Shown here: in pieces, positions 24,615 to 36,304 of the stretch
Position numbering within the stretch: position 1 is the first letter of the stretch
Layout of the letters: each line of letters opens with the position of its first letter
NCBI GenBank assembly: GCA_037447605.1
Contig: CM074804.1
Coordinates: 5,732,162 to 5,796,161 of the forward strand
Direction of reading: 5' to 3'
Length of the DNA: 64,000 bases
Origin: Zygnema circumcarinatum
Lineage: Eukaryota; Streptophyta; Zygnematophyceae; Zygnematales; Zygnemataceae
The notes under the pieces: generated by a model
What the model was told of the DNA's origin: nothing
Seen by the model: the letters and a program-made list of their open reading frames with translations, nothing else
The model's database searches: none
Made by a program: the position numbers and the translations under genes

Positions 24615-26656
24615 CATTAGACTTTTGCAGCTTTCGCAGGCTGCAAAAGTCAAGGCCTTCTGTAGCATTGTGTGTGATTGACTGCGTGACGATTTTTTTT
24701 TTCGGGCTCTGCAATTCCGTCAAATTCTAGTTTGGTTCATGAGTTTGAGGGAAGGGCATACGCATGCAAGCCTGTGAACGAGTTGCATTGTGGTTGGCGG
24801 AAGATTTACAAGACCAACCAGTATCATATTGAGCGCGGCCTTGATCAAACGATTTGTCAAAATCTATTTGGACTAAAGGAGTTTCTCCATGTGTTGAGGG
24901 TTTGGAATTGCGCTGATGTGTCAAAATGCACATGCATTCCCTTCTTATGCGTTTTGATTGTGTTTCGTATAATTTGGCTTTCATGCCAAACCGATGCCAC
25001 GTGAGACTGGTGATGTTGAGTTTTTTTGCATGTTGTGTTTGAATTGGCCATGTGCTCCTCCTCGAATGTACGTTTCAAATTTCTTAACATTTGCTGCCCC
25101 CATTCAACAAAGTAAAAAAAAGTTCAAATTTCCCAACCTGTTTGGTGTTACACGGTACCGGTATTCCCAAATCGGAAACTTTATCACGCTCGTCGAAAAT
25201 TGTTCAAGCCTGAATGCCGCCTTCAGCGATGGCGCTCGTCCAATCCGTCACCTCTGCGACAGGACATGTTTCAGCTTGCCTACGCCCGCGCCCACTACTC
25301 CAGTGAGTCCAGCCAGTTTTGCGGCAGTTTGGTTGTCCAATGGTTGCCGATCCAATGCTTTAACCTGTGCAGCGTAGGTCGGACCATTGGATCAACCATT
25401 GCGATGGTTGCCAACCATTACCATCAGCAAGACAACCAACCATTGCCAAAGGTCGCAACCATTGGACGTCTAACCATTGCCATCCAATGGTTGCCGATCC
25501 CTCCTTGGTCCGACTCCTGTGCTATGTTGCAGCTGTTTGCGCCCGCCCGCGAGACCGGAGGGACCGCCACGATCGCGACAGCATTCACTCCTTCCCGCCG
25601 TACCGTACGGATCGCGGCGACCGAGGCTCGGACTCGCGACTCCCGACTGTCCCGAGCCGGACCGTACACGTGAGGCGGTCAACGGCTCAGACCGCGAGCG
25701 TTGAAAATCAACCGACGGAGCAGTGCAGTCCGCGGGCCCACTTGGCCCGCGCATGTGCCCGCCCGCCCGCCCGCCCGCCGGGGAGGGGGAGGGCGGGCCG
25801 CCGGCCAGGGCGGTCGGTCGCGGGCCGTTCACAGTTACCGTACGTTTCGTACTGTAACGCGAAAGGGGTCTCAATCTCGGGAGAAAACCGTAGAAATCGA
25901 ACTCCGTACATTGCATCTTTGGTTTCACATACTGAACACTACCAATTCCAATTTCAAACGTGTCCCGCACCGCATCGCGATTCGCGAAAGCTCAGATCGC
26001 TCCCCCCCGCCCCCCCGTCCCCGACGCGCATGTAGGAACCCGGCGCGGCGAGCAGGGCCGTACGGTACGGCCGCGCGGCCCGCCGGTCCGGGCCCCCCCC
26101 AGCGCGCATTGCCCGGCGGGGCGCGCGGGCGTAACGGCGCGGCGGGCGGCACGTGTCAGCGCCGCGCGGGCCGTTGTGCGCCGCCGCCCCCGCCCGGCTG
26201 CGGAGGCTGGCACTCGCCGCCCGGCCGTACCGATACTGTACGGCCACAGATACGCCAGCTGGAAAGGCCGATACCGGCGGCGGAGCGGCGCCCGGGGGGC
26301 CTTCATTGGCCGCAGGACGCGCCTCATTTGTCTGTTTGCATCCGGACGCGGTGGATAGTGATGTCATGCTGACGCGTGGTGCGGCGAGAGGGACCGGCTC
26401 GCAGCGTCCGACGGCCACGTCACCCCCGGGCCGCCGCCCCGCGTGGGGAACTGGGGGGGGGAGGACCGGCTCGTACGGTACGGTACGGTACGGGACTGCC
26501 GCGCCTCCGGAATTTGTGCCGCCTCTGCGCCGCGCCGCGACGGAGGGAGGGGACGGGAGGGGAGGGGAGGGGAGGGGAGCGGAGGGGGCCGAGGGCGAGG
26601 GAGAGGGAGGGCAGATGGAGAGGCGCGCTGGGGAAGAAGGGGGGAGGAAAGGCGAG
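24615..26656. other. Intergenic region with AACCATTGG repeats and GC-rich promoter
   Basis: No gene is supported. 25335-25500 contains the palindromic repeat listed separately. From about 25540 GC content rises sharply, with CCCG/GGGC runs and many GTAC palindromes (25598-25612, 25838, 26058-26070, 26225-26240, 26472-26490). It probably includes the promoter of the gene starting at 26657. Long open frames on both strands here are by-products of the GC content. Confidence 0.5.
25335..25500. repeat. AACCATTGG/CCAATGGTT palindromic repeat cluster (copy 1)
   Basis: At least ten short copies of AACCATTG or its complement CAATGGTT, in both orientations, with spacers such as GCCGATCC and GCCAACC. 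Adjacent opposite copies form hairpin arms. The same repeat family recurs at 37.4-40.1 kb within the retroelement island. No open frame is maintained. Confidence 0.75.
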
Positions 26657-27592
26657 ATGGCCATGGCTCCGGCGTTCTGCTCGGGGTGCGGTACGGAGAG
26701 GGGGCCGAAGCAGGCGGTGTGCGCGCGGTGCAAGAAAGACTTCAGGTATCTGACAGAGGTGAATGCATACCCCTTCATGGTGGCGCTGCGGCGGCACCTC
26801 CTGCGCGGGCTGACCCCCACGCCCAGCGGCGTGCTGACGTTGGTGGAGGAGAACGTGCCGCTGGAGGTATTCGAGGCGCTGTTCGCCAAGTTTGGGCGCG
26901 AGGCTGAGGGCCTCACGTGGGCCACGCCCGCCATGGCGCGCAAGCCCTCCATGGATTTCAGTGGCAGCGGCGCGCAGCCCAGTCCGCGCGGCGGCGCAGG
27001 CGAGGGCGTGTCCGTGTCCGTGACGCGCGTGGTGTGGCGCAAGACGGAGCTGGACGCCATCTGCAAGTTCCAGTCCGTGGACCCCCAGCGCGCGCTGGGC
27101 GCCGCGCTGCTCTTCCCGGAGGCGCTGGGCTGCGCGGCGGTCATCCCGCCCCTCTTCGTCACGCACACGCGCTGCGCCGACGGTTCGCAGGCCATGACGG
27201 TCCGCTTCAGCCACGCGTTCCTCAACTCCGCCGCGCGCATCTTCCAGCCGCCCGAGCACTGCCTGGACCTGGCCGTGTGGGGCGCGCCCTCGGTGGTGGC
27301 GGACCCGCAGAGCTACATAGTGGACAGCGTCGCCGCGTACCCCTCCGAGCTGCGCGCGCGGGGCGTGAGCGTGCCCGAGCAGGTGCTGCGCTCCGCCACC
27401 GCCATCCTCAACTCGCGCCACCGCGCGCCCGACCCGCAGCAGGAGCAGCAGTTCAAGGCCGCGCTCGACATGTGGGCCGCCAAGGCCAAGACCGCGCACG
27501 CCTCCTGGGACCACCGCAAGGCCGCCAGCCCCGCCTCCTCCTCCTCCTCTCCCAAGTCGCTGGACGATAGCCCCCGGGAGGTCCTCTGCTAG
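26657..27592 (+). CDS. Unrecognised intronless protein with N-terminal zinc ribbon
   Basis: Single-exon frame of 311 aa if translation starts at MAMAPAFCSGCGTERG; the open frame itself extends upstream through low-complexity GC-rich sequence, which I treat as leader. C8-x2-C11-x10-C22-x2-C25 looks like a treble-clef or zinc-ribbon site. The rest is a globular-looking domain (for example VTRVVWRKTELDAICKFQS, PPLFVTHTRCADG, SYIVDSVAAYPSEL) ending in a Ser-rich tail. The region is about 70% GC, third positions are strongly G/C, and the frame is interrupted by no introns, unlike every other gene here. I do not recognise the family. A start at 26663 (the second Met) is equally possible. That it is a real gene rests on frame length, amino-acid composition and a plausible start context. 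Confidence 0.6.
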   Translation: MAMAPAFCSGCGTERGPKQAVCARCKKDFRYLTEVNAYPFMVALRRHLLRGLTPTPSGVLTLVEENVPLEVFEALFAKFGREAEGLTWATPAMARKPSMDFSGSGAQPSPRGGAGEGVSVSVTRVVWRKTELDAICKFQSVDPQRALGAALLFPEALGCAAVIPPLFVTHTRCADGSQAMTVRFSHAFLNSAARIFQPPEHCLDLAVWGAPSVVADPQSYIVDSVAAYPSELRARGVSVPEQVLRSATAILNSRHRAPDPQQEQQFKAALDMWAAKAKTAHASWDHRKAASPASSSSSPKSLDDSPREVLC

Positions 27593-29476
27593 TTAGGCCG
27601 GCAGGGTAAAGGCAGCCATGGAGCCGCGCACGGGCCGGCCGGCGCGTGATCGCGCGGTAGGTTTGGAGATCAGAGGGCGCAGGGCTGCGAGCGGAGCGTG
27701 AGAGAGATGGCGGCATCGCCCTGCTGTCCTCCTCCTCCTCCTCCTCCTGCGGGCGGTGCTGCGGAGAACAGAAGCGCGGGCAGCTCTCCTTCTGCAGCGC
27801 ATGTACCGCGCCGTAGCAGTGCTGGTACGGCGGACCTGCAACTTCCCGCGTTCGCTTGCTTGTGTTTGCTTTGCTTTGCTTGCGGTTCTGCTTGCTCGAG
27901 TCGTCGAGTGACTAAGTAAACTCGTTTTTGTTTTAGAATGGACGCTGACATCGGGAACTTGCGGGGGCGTGCAGGAGCTGGCACGTGGCTGTGTGCTGGA
28001 ACCTGGACATTTTTTCATGCCTTCATCCATTTTTTTTGAGTCAAGCGAGGCAGACGGATCCTCGACCGTAATAACTAGTTATGTGACGAGGAGAAAGCAT
28101 TTTATACCGTTCAAGCTCTGTTATCTATCCCATTTTTTTTTTGTCGGCGGGAGAAGAAATGCTCTAAGCGCAAGCAAAAGGACCATGCATGATGATGTAC
28201 ATAGGCCCGTGTGTATGCAGAACTTTTGTGCATGAGGTTTAGTCTCCCGTCAAGCTTCAATTATAGCTGAATTTTGTGGGCAATTTACTAAATTAGGCTT
28301 GTCGCCTGTGTATCATAATACCTCATTCATTTTAGTGGCCAGTACGCAGCGCAATAAGCGCTTTTTCAGGCAATGAAAAGCATTAGCCAGACGCCATTGC
28401 GTAGTTTTGAATGTCATCTCCAGTGGTGTCCTTGAACCATGCTTGCGCGCGCGCGTGTGAGGGCGAGGTCCAGGGCTGCAGTCGCAGTCCACGTTGTTGC
28501 CACGTGTCAAGACGAATTGAGATGAATTTTCAATCCCCCGTTTTGCAATATCAGAAGTTGGCGAGACTGTCGGTGCTCCCATCATCCCTGCGAACAACAA
28601 CACGGGTCGTAGTCTGCTGGGGCTTGTGCGCCACGACCGCATGTGCTGCTGCGCCATCGTGCCATGGCGACTCGCGAGTCGCCGTGTCTCGCACACCATG
28701 TACAGTTGCGACACGGGTTCATTTCCATGGCCATTGAGATTGTCAATTGCCCCACCGCCCGTTTCGATGCCTCTCTTTGGCCGTGCGCCCGTCGCCCCTT
28801 GGCGATGCACGCGCGGCCCGGGAAGCAACCCCCCTCTGGCCACGCTCAGAACCTTTTGTCCCCTTCCGCCGCACTACAGCGTCGCCTCGCTCGCCTCGCC
28901 TCGCCTCCCGTCTCCTTCGACGCGCCTCGCTCGGTGGTTGTTGGGGACCGTCCGGTGACCTTCGCGTCGTCGAGCCTAGAAGCAAATTTGAGCGCATAGC
29001 TTTTTCCTTCCGCCCTGAGGTCCGCCCTCTGCGACCGGCTGGTTCCTCGTGGTTCTCCATGATGAGCCTTTGGCGGCATCGCGATGGCGATTAGCGCCCG
29101 GCGCCAATCCTAATCCTGCCCCTTCGGCCGCGCCCTTCAATGTCGCGTCGCGTCGGTCGCAGTTTTGGATAAAGGCGCCAGCGGGCCCGCCCGCCCGCAA
29201 TCCGTGCACGTGCGCCGACCGTACCGCCCGTCGGATCCACCGCCCTCCCCCGTACGGGCGGGCCATTATGGCCGTGTACAGTACGGCAGTGCCATGCTCG
29301 CTCAACTGGTACAAGAGCAGTTCAGAGCGACGGGACGGACACCCCATGGAGCTCGAGCCGCGGCGTCGCCCGCCAAGCGCCAACGCGGACGGTGCGCATG
29401 CGGCACGAGCGCTCCCCTCCAGGTGCCACGTGGCAGGCGGCGGGGGCACTCCTGCAGCCTCGCCTGGGAGGGGCGT

Positions 29477-29507
<31 letters not shown>

Positions 29508-29544
29508 CCCGCCTGCATGGCATGCAGGGCCGGCGGGCCGCGCC
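27593..29544. other. Intergenic region with decayed element and AKR upstream sequence
   Basis: 27593-28300 holds the probable 3' UTR of the preceding gene and a short CCT repeat (27726-27748), with nothing else recognisable. 28690-29100 is the decayed retroelement tail listed separately. 29100-29544 is GC-rich with GTAC palindromes (29218, 29250, 29278) and a CCTG microsatellite at about 29477-29512; it likely contains the aldo/keto reductase promoter. Confidence 0.5.
28690..29100 (+). mobile_element. Decayed, GC-shifted copy of the reverse-transcriptase element tail
   Basis: Word-by-word similarity to 39030-39465: TGGCCATTGAGATT matches TGGCTATTGAGATT; GTGCGCCC, CGATGCACG, CGTCGCCTCGCT, GTTGTTGG-GACCGT, GGTGACCTTCGCG, CTCGTGGTTC and GGCATCGCGATGGCGA follow in the same order and orientation. 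The reading frame is broken and T has been widely replaced by C, so this is an old inactive copy. Confidence 0.65.
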
Positions 29545-32086
29545 ATGGCGTCTGCCCGCGTGGCGCGGGGCCTTGCGCTGGAGCCGCCTGGAGCCGTCCA
29601 GCAGGAGCGGCTTTCCTCGATCTTGGACGGGGCAGCGATGTGCGCCGTCGTTCCTTCCTTGCAGCGGCGGGCGGCATGGCTTGCCGGCGTTGCAAGGCCT
29701 AGCTATGCGCGGGAGCTGCAGGACACGCGCGCGTGCTCGAGTGGAGGTTGCAGGACGCTGGCAGGGTGGAAGAGTGGCATTGGAGGCCCAGAAGGGCGAT
29801 TCATTTGGTCGCCAATATTGAGAGGGTACAGCGCCAGGCCGAAAAGCATGCAGGCGGGCTGCGCGACTCCTCAAGGCACTGAGAAGTATGCGAAGAAGTT
29901 TGAAGGCACCGCAGGTTGGAATCCGGCCCTTCAATCGCTGTGACAAGCAGCTGAACATGCAGACTGCTCGAATGTGTTCACGGCTTCTCCATCCGAAACA
30001 TGGGATCAAAACAGCAGCCGAAGCAGGACGCCCCTCATATAGTGGACGAATAGGATGTCTCACTGTGAAATGCTCTTTCTAATTGTGGAAAGCGACAGCT
30101 TTGACTTTGGATACGTCACAATGAAGCAGTCAACGCATTATAAACATTGTATTCTCATTTTTTAAATTCGAGCTTGTTTGGGAAGGAAGCGAGGGAATGG
30201 CAATGTCAATGTTGTGAGGCGATGGGACGCCGAGAACACTTCCCCTGTGTTCAGAGGTCGCATTGCGCAAAAAAATAAAAAAAGACACCCCTGTTGATGT
30301 TTGTCATCTAGGTTTTGCAGTTGCAGTCCAAATGAGACGATTTGCCTTCCTTCTCTGATCTTTTCTCTTTGCAAATAGAGTTCACTGACCTTCACAGGTG
30401 AAACTAGGTAAAGCTACTTCAAGGCATTAACCTCAGTAGGTTATAGGTTTCAATAACGCTGATTCTGCAGCCTTGATTGACCCCTAACTTACTTTCATCC
30501 TGAATATTGAGTTGCACACAGGGCCAGAACAGTTTCGGAAGCTTTGGTCGCCCAAGGCGGATGGGACGCTGGCTATGTCCTCGGTGGGGATGGGAACCTA
30601 CCTGGGTCCCGACAGCGATGAAGCAGACAAGGAATATGAAGCGGCAGTCACACGTTCCTTGGAAGTCGGCATTAACGTTCTTGACAGGTATGCGCTTGCA
30701 CTGATTTATGCACCCGCTTCTCAGAAAGCATTGTAATTTGCCAGTGGAGCGGGTAAACCTCATGAAACATTACTGCAAACTAAGTTTCAATTCTATGTTT
30801 GTGTCTGGTTATGGGAATTGCGTTCAGTTCTATTAATTACCGAAACATGCGATCGGAGCGTTGCATTGGGCGAGCGATTCGTCGGCTTTTTGAGACCAAC
30901 ATGGTGCAGCGAGAGCAGGTGGTGGTCTGCACAAAGGGCGGTTTTCTTGCTTTTGAAGAACTACAACCGCGTCATCCCGGAAAGTGGATCGAGCAGACTT
31001 TTGTAAATACTGGGATCATGCAGTGGTCCGACTTTGCAGCCGGCTGCCACTGCATGGCACCCCTATATCTTGCAGACCAGGTGATTTTTGCAGTCGTTAT
31101 TTCCTCAGGTTATTTGCTGTTTGCTCGTTCAATGGCGTTATTGTTGTTGCTCTGTTCTGATGCATGTACAGAGCGCATGAGCCTCGGGATTTATTGAAAG
31201 AAAGTCATGTGGAGTTAGGTACGGATGACGCAGATTGAGCGCAGTCGGAAGAATCTCGGCCTAGACACCATTGATGTGTACTACATCCACAATCCAGAAA
31301 CACAGCTGTCGGAAGTGTCTAGTACGGAGTTTGAATCACGGCTGCACAAAGCATTTGGGGCATTGGAGGATGCCTGTGAGAAGGGCAAAGTAGGAGTGTA
31401 TGGAGTTGCAACATGGACAGGCTTCCGTGTACGACCTGGTGCTCGGGAACATCTATCTCTTGAAAAGCTTGTGGAAATAGCACAGAGTGTCGGTAAGTTC
31501 TTGATACGTGATGTAAATTGGGCGCAGATTTTCAGCTTTTTTTTTCTCAGTCGTTTGTATAACCCGTGAGTCTTTTCATGATTTCGCCCAAGTGCAGGAG
31601 GGGACAATCATCATTTTCGTGTGATCCAGGCACCATTCAATCTGGCCATGCCGGAGGCGGCTCGTGTTGCCACCCAAGTGGTGAATGGCCATGAGATGCC
31701 CCTTCTGCAGGCTGCAAAGGAGTTGGGGATATACTTTGTAGCATCTGCTTCACTTATGCAGGTATCCGCCAAAAAGTCCTTGTAGACGTGCGTGTGTAGT
31801 TCTGCTACCGTGGTTTCCGTCTAGTTCTCATACACGTTTAGCTCCCTCTTTGTTGGAGCAGGCACGGCTCTGTAGAGAGCTCCCTCCTTACGTTCGGTCC
31901 GCCTTCATGGAGTTAGGAGCATCTGCAACCAATGCACAGGTAGCACTGCAGTTTGTGCGGACTACCCCGAACGTTGGCACGGCGCTCGTGGGAATGCGTC
32001 GCCTGGCAAATGTCAATGAAAATGCCGCGCTAATTGTCAGCCAGCCTGCAGACTACCGCAACTACCTAAGCCTCCCTCCCACATGA
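29545..32086 (+). CDS. Aldo/keto reductase with probable organelle presequence
   Basis: NAD(P)H-dependent oxidoreductase of the AKR superfamily, substrate unknown. Six phase-compatible exons: 29545-29914, 30522-30687, 30828-31080, 31219-31492, 31598-31761, 31862-32086 (483 aa). The AKR tetrad is complete: D178 and Y183 in NVLDSSINYR, K215 in VVVCTKGGF, H287 in DVYYIHNPET. CATPQGTEKYAKKF before the barrel and HCMAPLYLADQ match a subgroup I know from plants and cyanobacteria, with a long insert between Lys and His. The first exon adds an Arg/Ala/Ser-rich, acid-poor leader typical of plastid or mitochondrial targeting; translation might instead start at the downstream Met at 29638. The gene ends convergently with APS reductase, 480 bases away. 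Confidence 0.85.
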
Positions 32087-32566
32087 GGGGGTTGGGGGGA
32101 GTGTGCGGCTGGAACGGTCAATGAAAAGAAGGGCATTGATAGCAGTTGGTTGGGACTGGAGTGCCAGAACTGTGTACTGTATATGTAGCCAGACAACAGA
32201 GGTTGAATTCCTTCGTGAAGGACAGTAGGCCTGTAAGGCAGTGGCTTTTGAGTATGGCTTGTCTTGGCTTTTTTGTGGCTCATCACGAGACGCCCAATGA
32301 GTTTTTTGTTGTGAGTATACGCATTATGACAGCACGCTTGCACAAAAAGACAAGAAAGAAATGGCAAGTAGAAAACGCACCACGAACAACTCGTAGCAGA
32401 ATTGCTATTAGCCAATTGCCTAACAGAGAACGCGATTGCTTGTCGCAGCGCGATGACAAATGAATGGTGAGGGTGGCGATCCACGCATTGATTGCCACTG
32501 TTGCCGCGTGCCTCAGCCTGCCTTGGCAAATGTCCTTCGTTTTAACAATCTCCGGCGGCTGCTGGC
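32087..32566. other. Convergent 3' intergenic region, AKR and APS reductase
   Basis: Separates two converging stop codons. No coding or repeat signal is seen; it must contain both 3' UTRs and poly(A) sites. Confidence 0.5.
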
Positions 32567-35500
32567 TTACTTTAAAGCCTTCACCCACGTGAGCAAGGAG
32601 AACACGTCCCGCCGCTCTGAAATGCGCTTGGCAAAGGTGGTGCTGTCCTTAGGAAGGAAGAGAAGCGTTGGAAAGCTCTTCATCTGAAGGTTGGCCTTTG
32701 CAAACTCCTTCTCGTCCTTGTCAGCCTGCCATCCTCCAACATGCCCGAGTTCCAAACGTCTCATAAATTACTGCAGGTGGAACCCATGTATCCACAAGGT
32801 TGCAAAAAGTGGCTGCGGAGAAAGTAAAGAACTCTTTGGGAAGGAGAGCAAGAGCTCAATTCAGAGAATGATCTCTCAATTCAAGTCTTGTTGGGTTAAC
32901 CCCGTCCTCCCCCCCCCCTTCCGCCCCTTCACCCTTTTCCTCCTCTCTCCCATACACGTGCAAAGTTGTTCACCTGGAACTTGGCAACACGGACACCAGA
33001 ACCAACCAGTTGTACTGCCACTTCATTGTAGGACGCCTCCATCGCCTGACAATAGGGGCACCAGGGTGCATAAAGTACCTGTAAAAACAGGTTTCGCAAC
33101 GGTTTTTAGTAAAAACGGTACTGCCACTAAATAGTGCTTCCTAAGTTTACAACTTTATGTGAACTATCGGCCCAACAGCAGAAGAATGAAGCGGGACGAG
33201 ATGAAACTGAAACTTATTATTCGGAGTAAACGGGTTTCGTGGAATTTCTGTTGTTTCGAGTTCATGTTGAGGAGATGCCAATGAATTTGGCAGTCTTTGG
33301 ACTGAGAGGGAACAGGTGCAGGGTGCATAAAGTACCAGCAACCACGATTCTTCACGTGGCTCCGCTGAAAGAACAAGCTGTGGGACACACAAAAATAAAA
33401 CGAGTTGTTTATCCGGCGCAACTGATAAGAATCAATGGGTAGATTGGGTTGCAGATTTAAACGTTACAACGGTAACAAACAATAGGCGATACATCAACAT
33501 TACCTCAGCGATAAGCTCTCAATCTCCGTAAGTGCAAGTATGCTATGCTCGATTACAACCCTTTTGACAAATTCCCTGCTTGTGTCCACGTAGACTGGCT
33601 TTCCTACCATGAATAATAGCGAACCATATTGCTGCCGCAATATTGCTCTACTCCGTGGACTGAAAAATTTACGACTGACGATAGGACTGAACGTTCACGT
33701 TTAGAAAACCAATTCAACAAATATTGCACGCGTCCAGATTGGGATCGCCTGGAACGGAAAGTGGCGGCCGTACTTGACTTGCTGGTTAACTGGTTGACCA
33801 CGCAATGGGTGTTTGTAAGGTGATGTAAAGCTAGCAATACAGAGGTACATACCTCCTCAACATCTGCACGAGAAAGTTTAGTGACTGCAGGGTCCTCGAA
33901 AAGATCCCGAAGCGCAATCCCTTCGTTCTTGTCAGCAGAGCTGCTGTATCCCACATCTACTGAGGCACTATCTGAGCCAGGCTCTGAAGAAGCCTTATGC
34001 AAGCCACACTCCTTCGCAGTGGAGTCCTCCCACCACCACCTGCATACTCAGGATGACTCAGGATTAAACACCTTCGTTGCAACAGTCCTAACCACCTTGA
34101 GCAAATTTCGACTCATTCTCAATAGACATGGATAGGTCCAACGACGATCTTTCCATGCGAGAAGCTCGAGATATACTAAAGTCCACAAAATGGCATATCA
34201 ACCTTACCTGCAAGCTTCATCAACTGTTTTTATCAGCCCTAGTGACTCGCTACTTTGCAATTGACTGCGCTTTGCTCTAACCAACATATCAAAAATGTAT
34301 GGTAGTTCAGTGAAGCGGCAACCATGTTTTTAAAAGCAAGAACCGTCCAATTTTTTTTTACCTGCCTTCTCTCTCGTGTTGGTTAGGAAGCACCGCCTTT
34401 GTGCAGGGCTCACAGCCAATTGAGATAAAGCCTCGCGCGTGCAGCTCGTTTGTTGGTACCTCCATTGTCCTCAAAAAATCCCACACTTCGAGGCTGCTCA
34501 CATTAGCCAGCGGGTTGAACTTGACCAGGCTCCCTTTGCCACCGTCCAGCCCCTCAAAGGCCGGATCCACTTGCGCCACGGGAACGTTCGCCCTCGTGCC
34601 GGGGCTCTGGTCCTTGCGCTGCCCCGTGATCCACGCCCTCAGGCCCCGCAGGGCCTTCTGCACAATGCAACATGGAAACGAGAGGCGACTGGTATAGTCA
34701 GACCTGCTCTCAGAATGGCCTGCTGCAATCATACCACTCATGTTATATCAGCAATTACTAGGGAGTTTCAGTTATACGAGAGGTTGTCAAAAGAAATAGT
34801 GTAGTTGGAAGACAATGTTGGCCAGTGCAAAAAGGTAAGGACGCAAGCGAACAAGAAGGAGCTAATAAGACGTGTCAAAATGCTTGCTGCAATTTCATTC
34901 GTATGCCCACCTTCAGAGGCTGCACTTTTCGAATGCCGCAGCACTCTTGATGACCATCCTCATAGAAGGAAAACATGCCCTTTTCACGAACAAGGTTTTG
35001 TACAGCTGTTGCATCTGGAAATGTATACTGCCCATAAAATAAGCCAGCATAGAGCATGTGAGTCTCCATGCACTCATCAGGCTAAGACTCAACAAATAAT
35101 TGCAGTGTAGAAATTATTAAACCGAAATATGTGTAACTAGACACGAGACTCCACGTGGACTAGCCCAGACAAACCCAAAATTAGCCGCGTCATTGAGCAG
35201 ACATCACATACTCGCAAACTAGGATACGAACGAAAACTCCCTTCAATAATTGACCAAACAGAAAGTAATGCTCTGAAAAGCTGAACACTATCCACAAATG
35301 TCTGCACTAATCTCATGAAAGCGACGACTCGGTAGGTAGTAAAAAAAACCCATGGAGGCCATTCCATTTGCTACTTTTATTCAAGAAAGCAATAACTCAC
35401 CTCAATTCTAATGCCATAATGCTGCTCAACCTGCACACAGCACAAAAAAATGGATCGTAAACTTTACTTGAGTAAATCAATAAATCAAATATCTTTCCCG

Positions 35501-36304
35501 AAAAGCGTTGAATTTAGATGCCTAGCACAGAAAATCTAATTCATTGCTAATGCGACGTAATTGCTGAGTACCCGTCAAACTGTTTCAAAAGGTTTGAAAA
35601 AACGGCTGAAGCGAGAAAAAACTTCAGAACAAGCATGTCTGCCTTTTAAGGCAAGCGACGAAAGGCCTCCTCACCTTATCAAATAGCTGGTAGGTCTCTG
35701 GGTTAAGTCGCCCTGTGTCAAGGCTGAACACTCGAAATGGCCGTCCAGTGAGCTTAGCATATTCAATAAGTGCAACATCCTCCGCACCGCTGAATGCAAT
35801 AGCAACATCATCTCCGTACAACTCAAGAGCCTGCAAGACGGCAGCTTTAAAGTCAGCCAATGAAAACAACCAAAAGTGAGAAGACGGATAGAGAAGGCAA
35901 CCGGACAGGCAGCGGGAGATGCATGTCAGTGTTATGATAAAATATGAGCTCCTGTATAAAGGGAGAGAAGACTACACAACCTAATCCTATTCTCAGACCT
36001 TATTCATGATGGCGAACGGAGACTCGTTCTGCAGCTCCAAGCTGAGCTGGCTGATGTCAGGAGCTGCCACTTCCGTAGCCACCGCGCACACGACGGCGCT
36101 TCCATTGCTATTCAAGCGTAGCTGCCGCCCTTTGCTCCCTTGCGCAGGCAAACTCCCCCTCCGCAAACCATGACCGCCGAGAGTTTGGAAGCTGCCTAGA
36201 AGAAACGAACTCCGCGCGGAGCCCCCTGCACAAGCGCTCCGATGAGCGAGAGAGGATGACGACGCGGTCGCCGCTCCAAACGCGCTACGTATCGCAGCCG
36301 CCAT
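32567..36304 (-). CDS. APR: Adenylyl-sulfate reductase, plant type with thioredoxin-like domain
   Basis: Plastid enzyme reducing adenosine 5'-phosphosulfate to sulfite with glutathione, the control step of sulfate assimilation. Nine exons: 36304-35999, 35830-35675, 35430-35401 (30 nt), 35027-34911, 34657-34362, 34039-33853, 33377-33336 (42 nt), 33078-32974, 32725-32567; 465 aa, the standard plant length. The N terminus [20 protein letters not shown] is a plastid-type transit peptide. The PP-loop-like segment is [17 protein letters not shown], followed by [15 protein letters not shown]193-C194 in [12 protein letters not shown] and C285/C288 in [12 protein letters not shown] form the [4Fe-4S] set. 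The C-terminal domain has redox C385-P-Y-C388 in [17 protein letters not shown] and ends in [11 protein letters not shown]. Intron 7 is flanked by an exact 18-bp direct repeat (see findings). Confidence 0.95.
33062..33336 (+). repeat. 18-bp direct repeat bracketing APS reductase intron 7
   Basis: CAGGGTGCATAAAGTACC occurs at 33062-33079 and again, identical, at 33319-33336. The spacing (257) equals the intron length (33079-33335). On the gene strand one copy covers the last exon base plus the first 17 intron bases, and the other covers the last intron base plus the first 17 bases of the next exon. Confidence 0.9.

Noticed and set aside
25954-27240. 428-residue open frame on the minus strand
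   Set aside because: Antisense to the intronless gene in very GC-rich DNA; Pro/Arg/Ala-rich without domains. High GC removes stop codons in several frames at once.
28626-29060. Overlapping 100-120-residue frames around 28.7 kb
   Set aside because: They lie in the decayed retroelement tail and are not conserved with the frame of the better copy at 39 kb.
33500-33530. Possible extra APS reductase exon (ATTGAGAGCTTATCGCTGAG on the minus strand)
   Set aside because: Its length leaves the wrong phase for the next exon, while 34039-33853 joins 33377-33336 directly in phase and gives the standard protein length.
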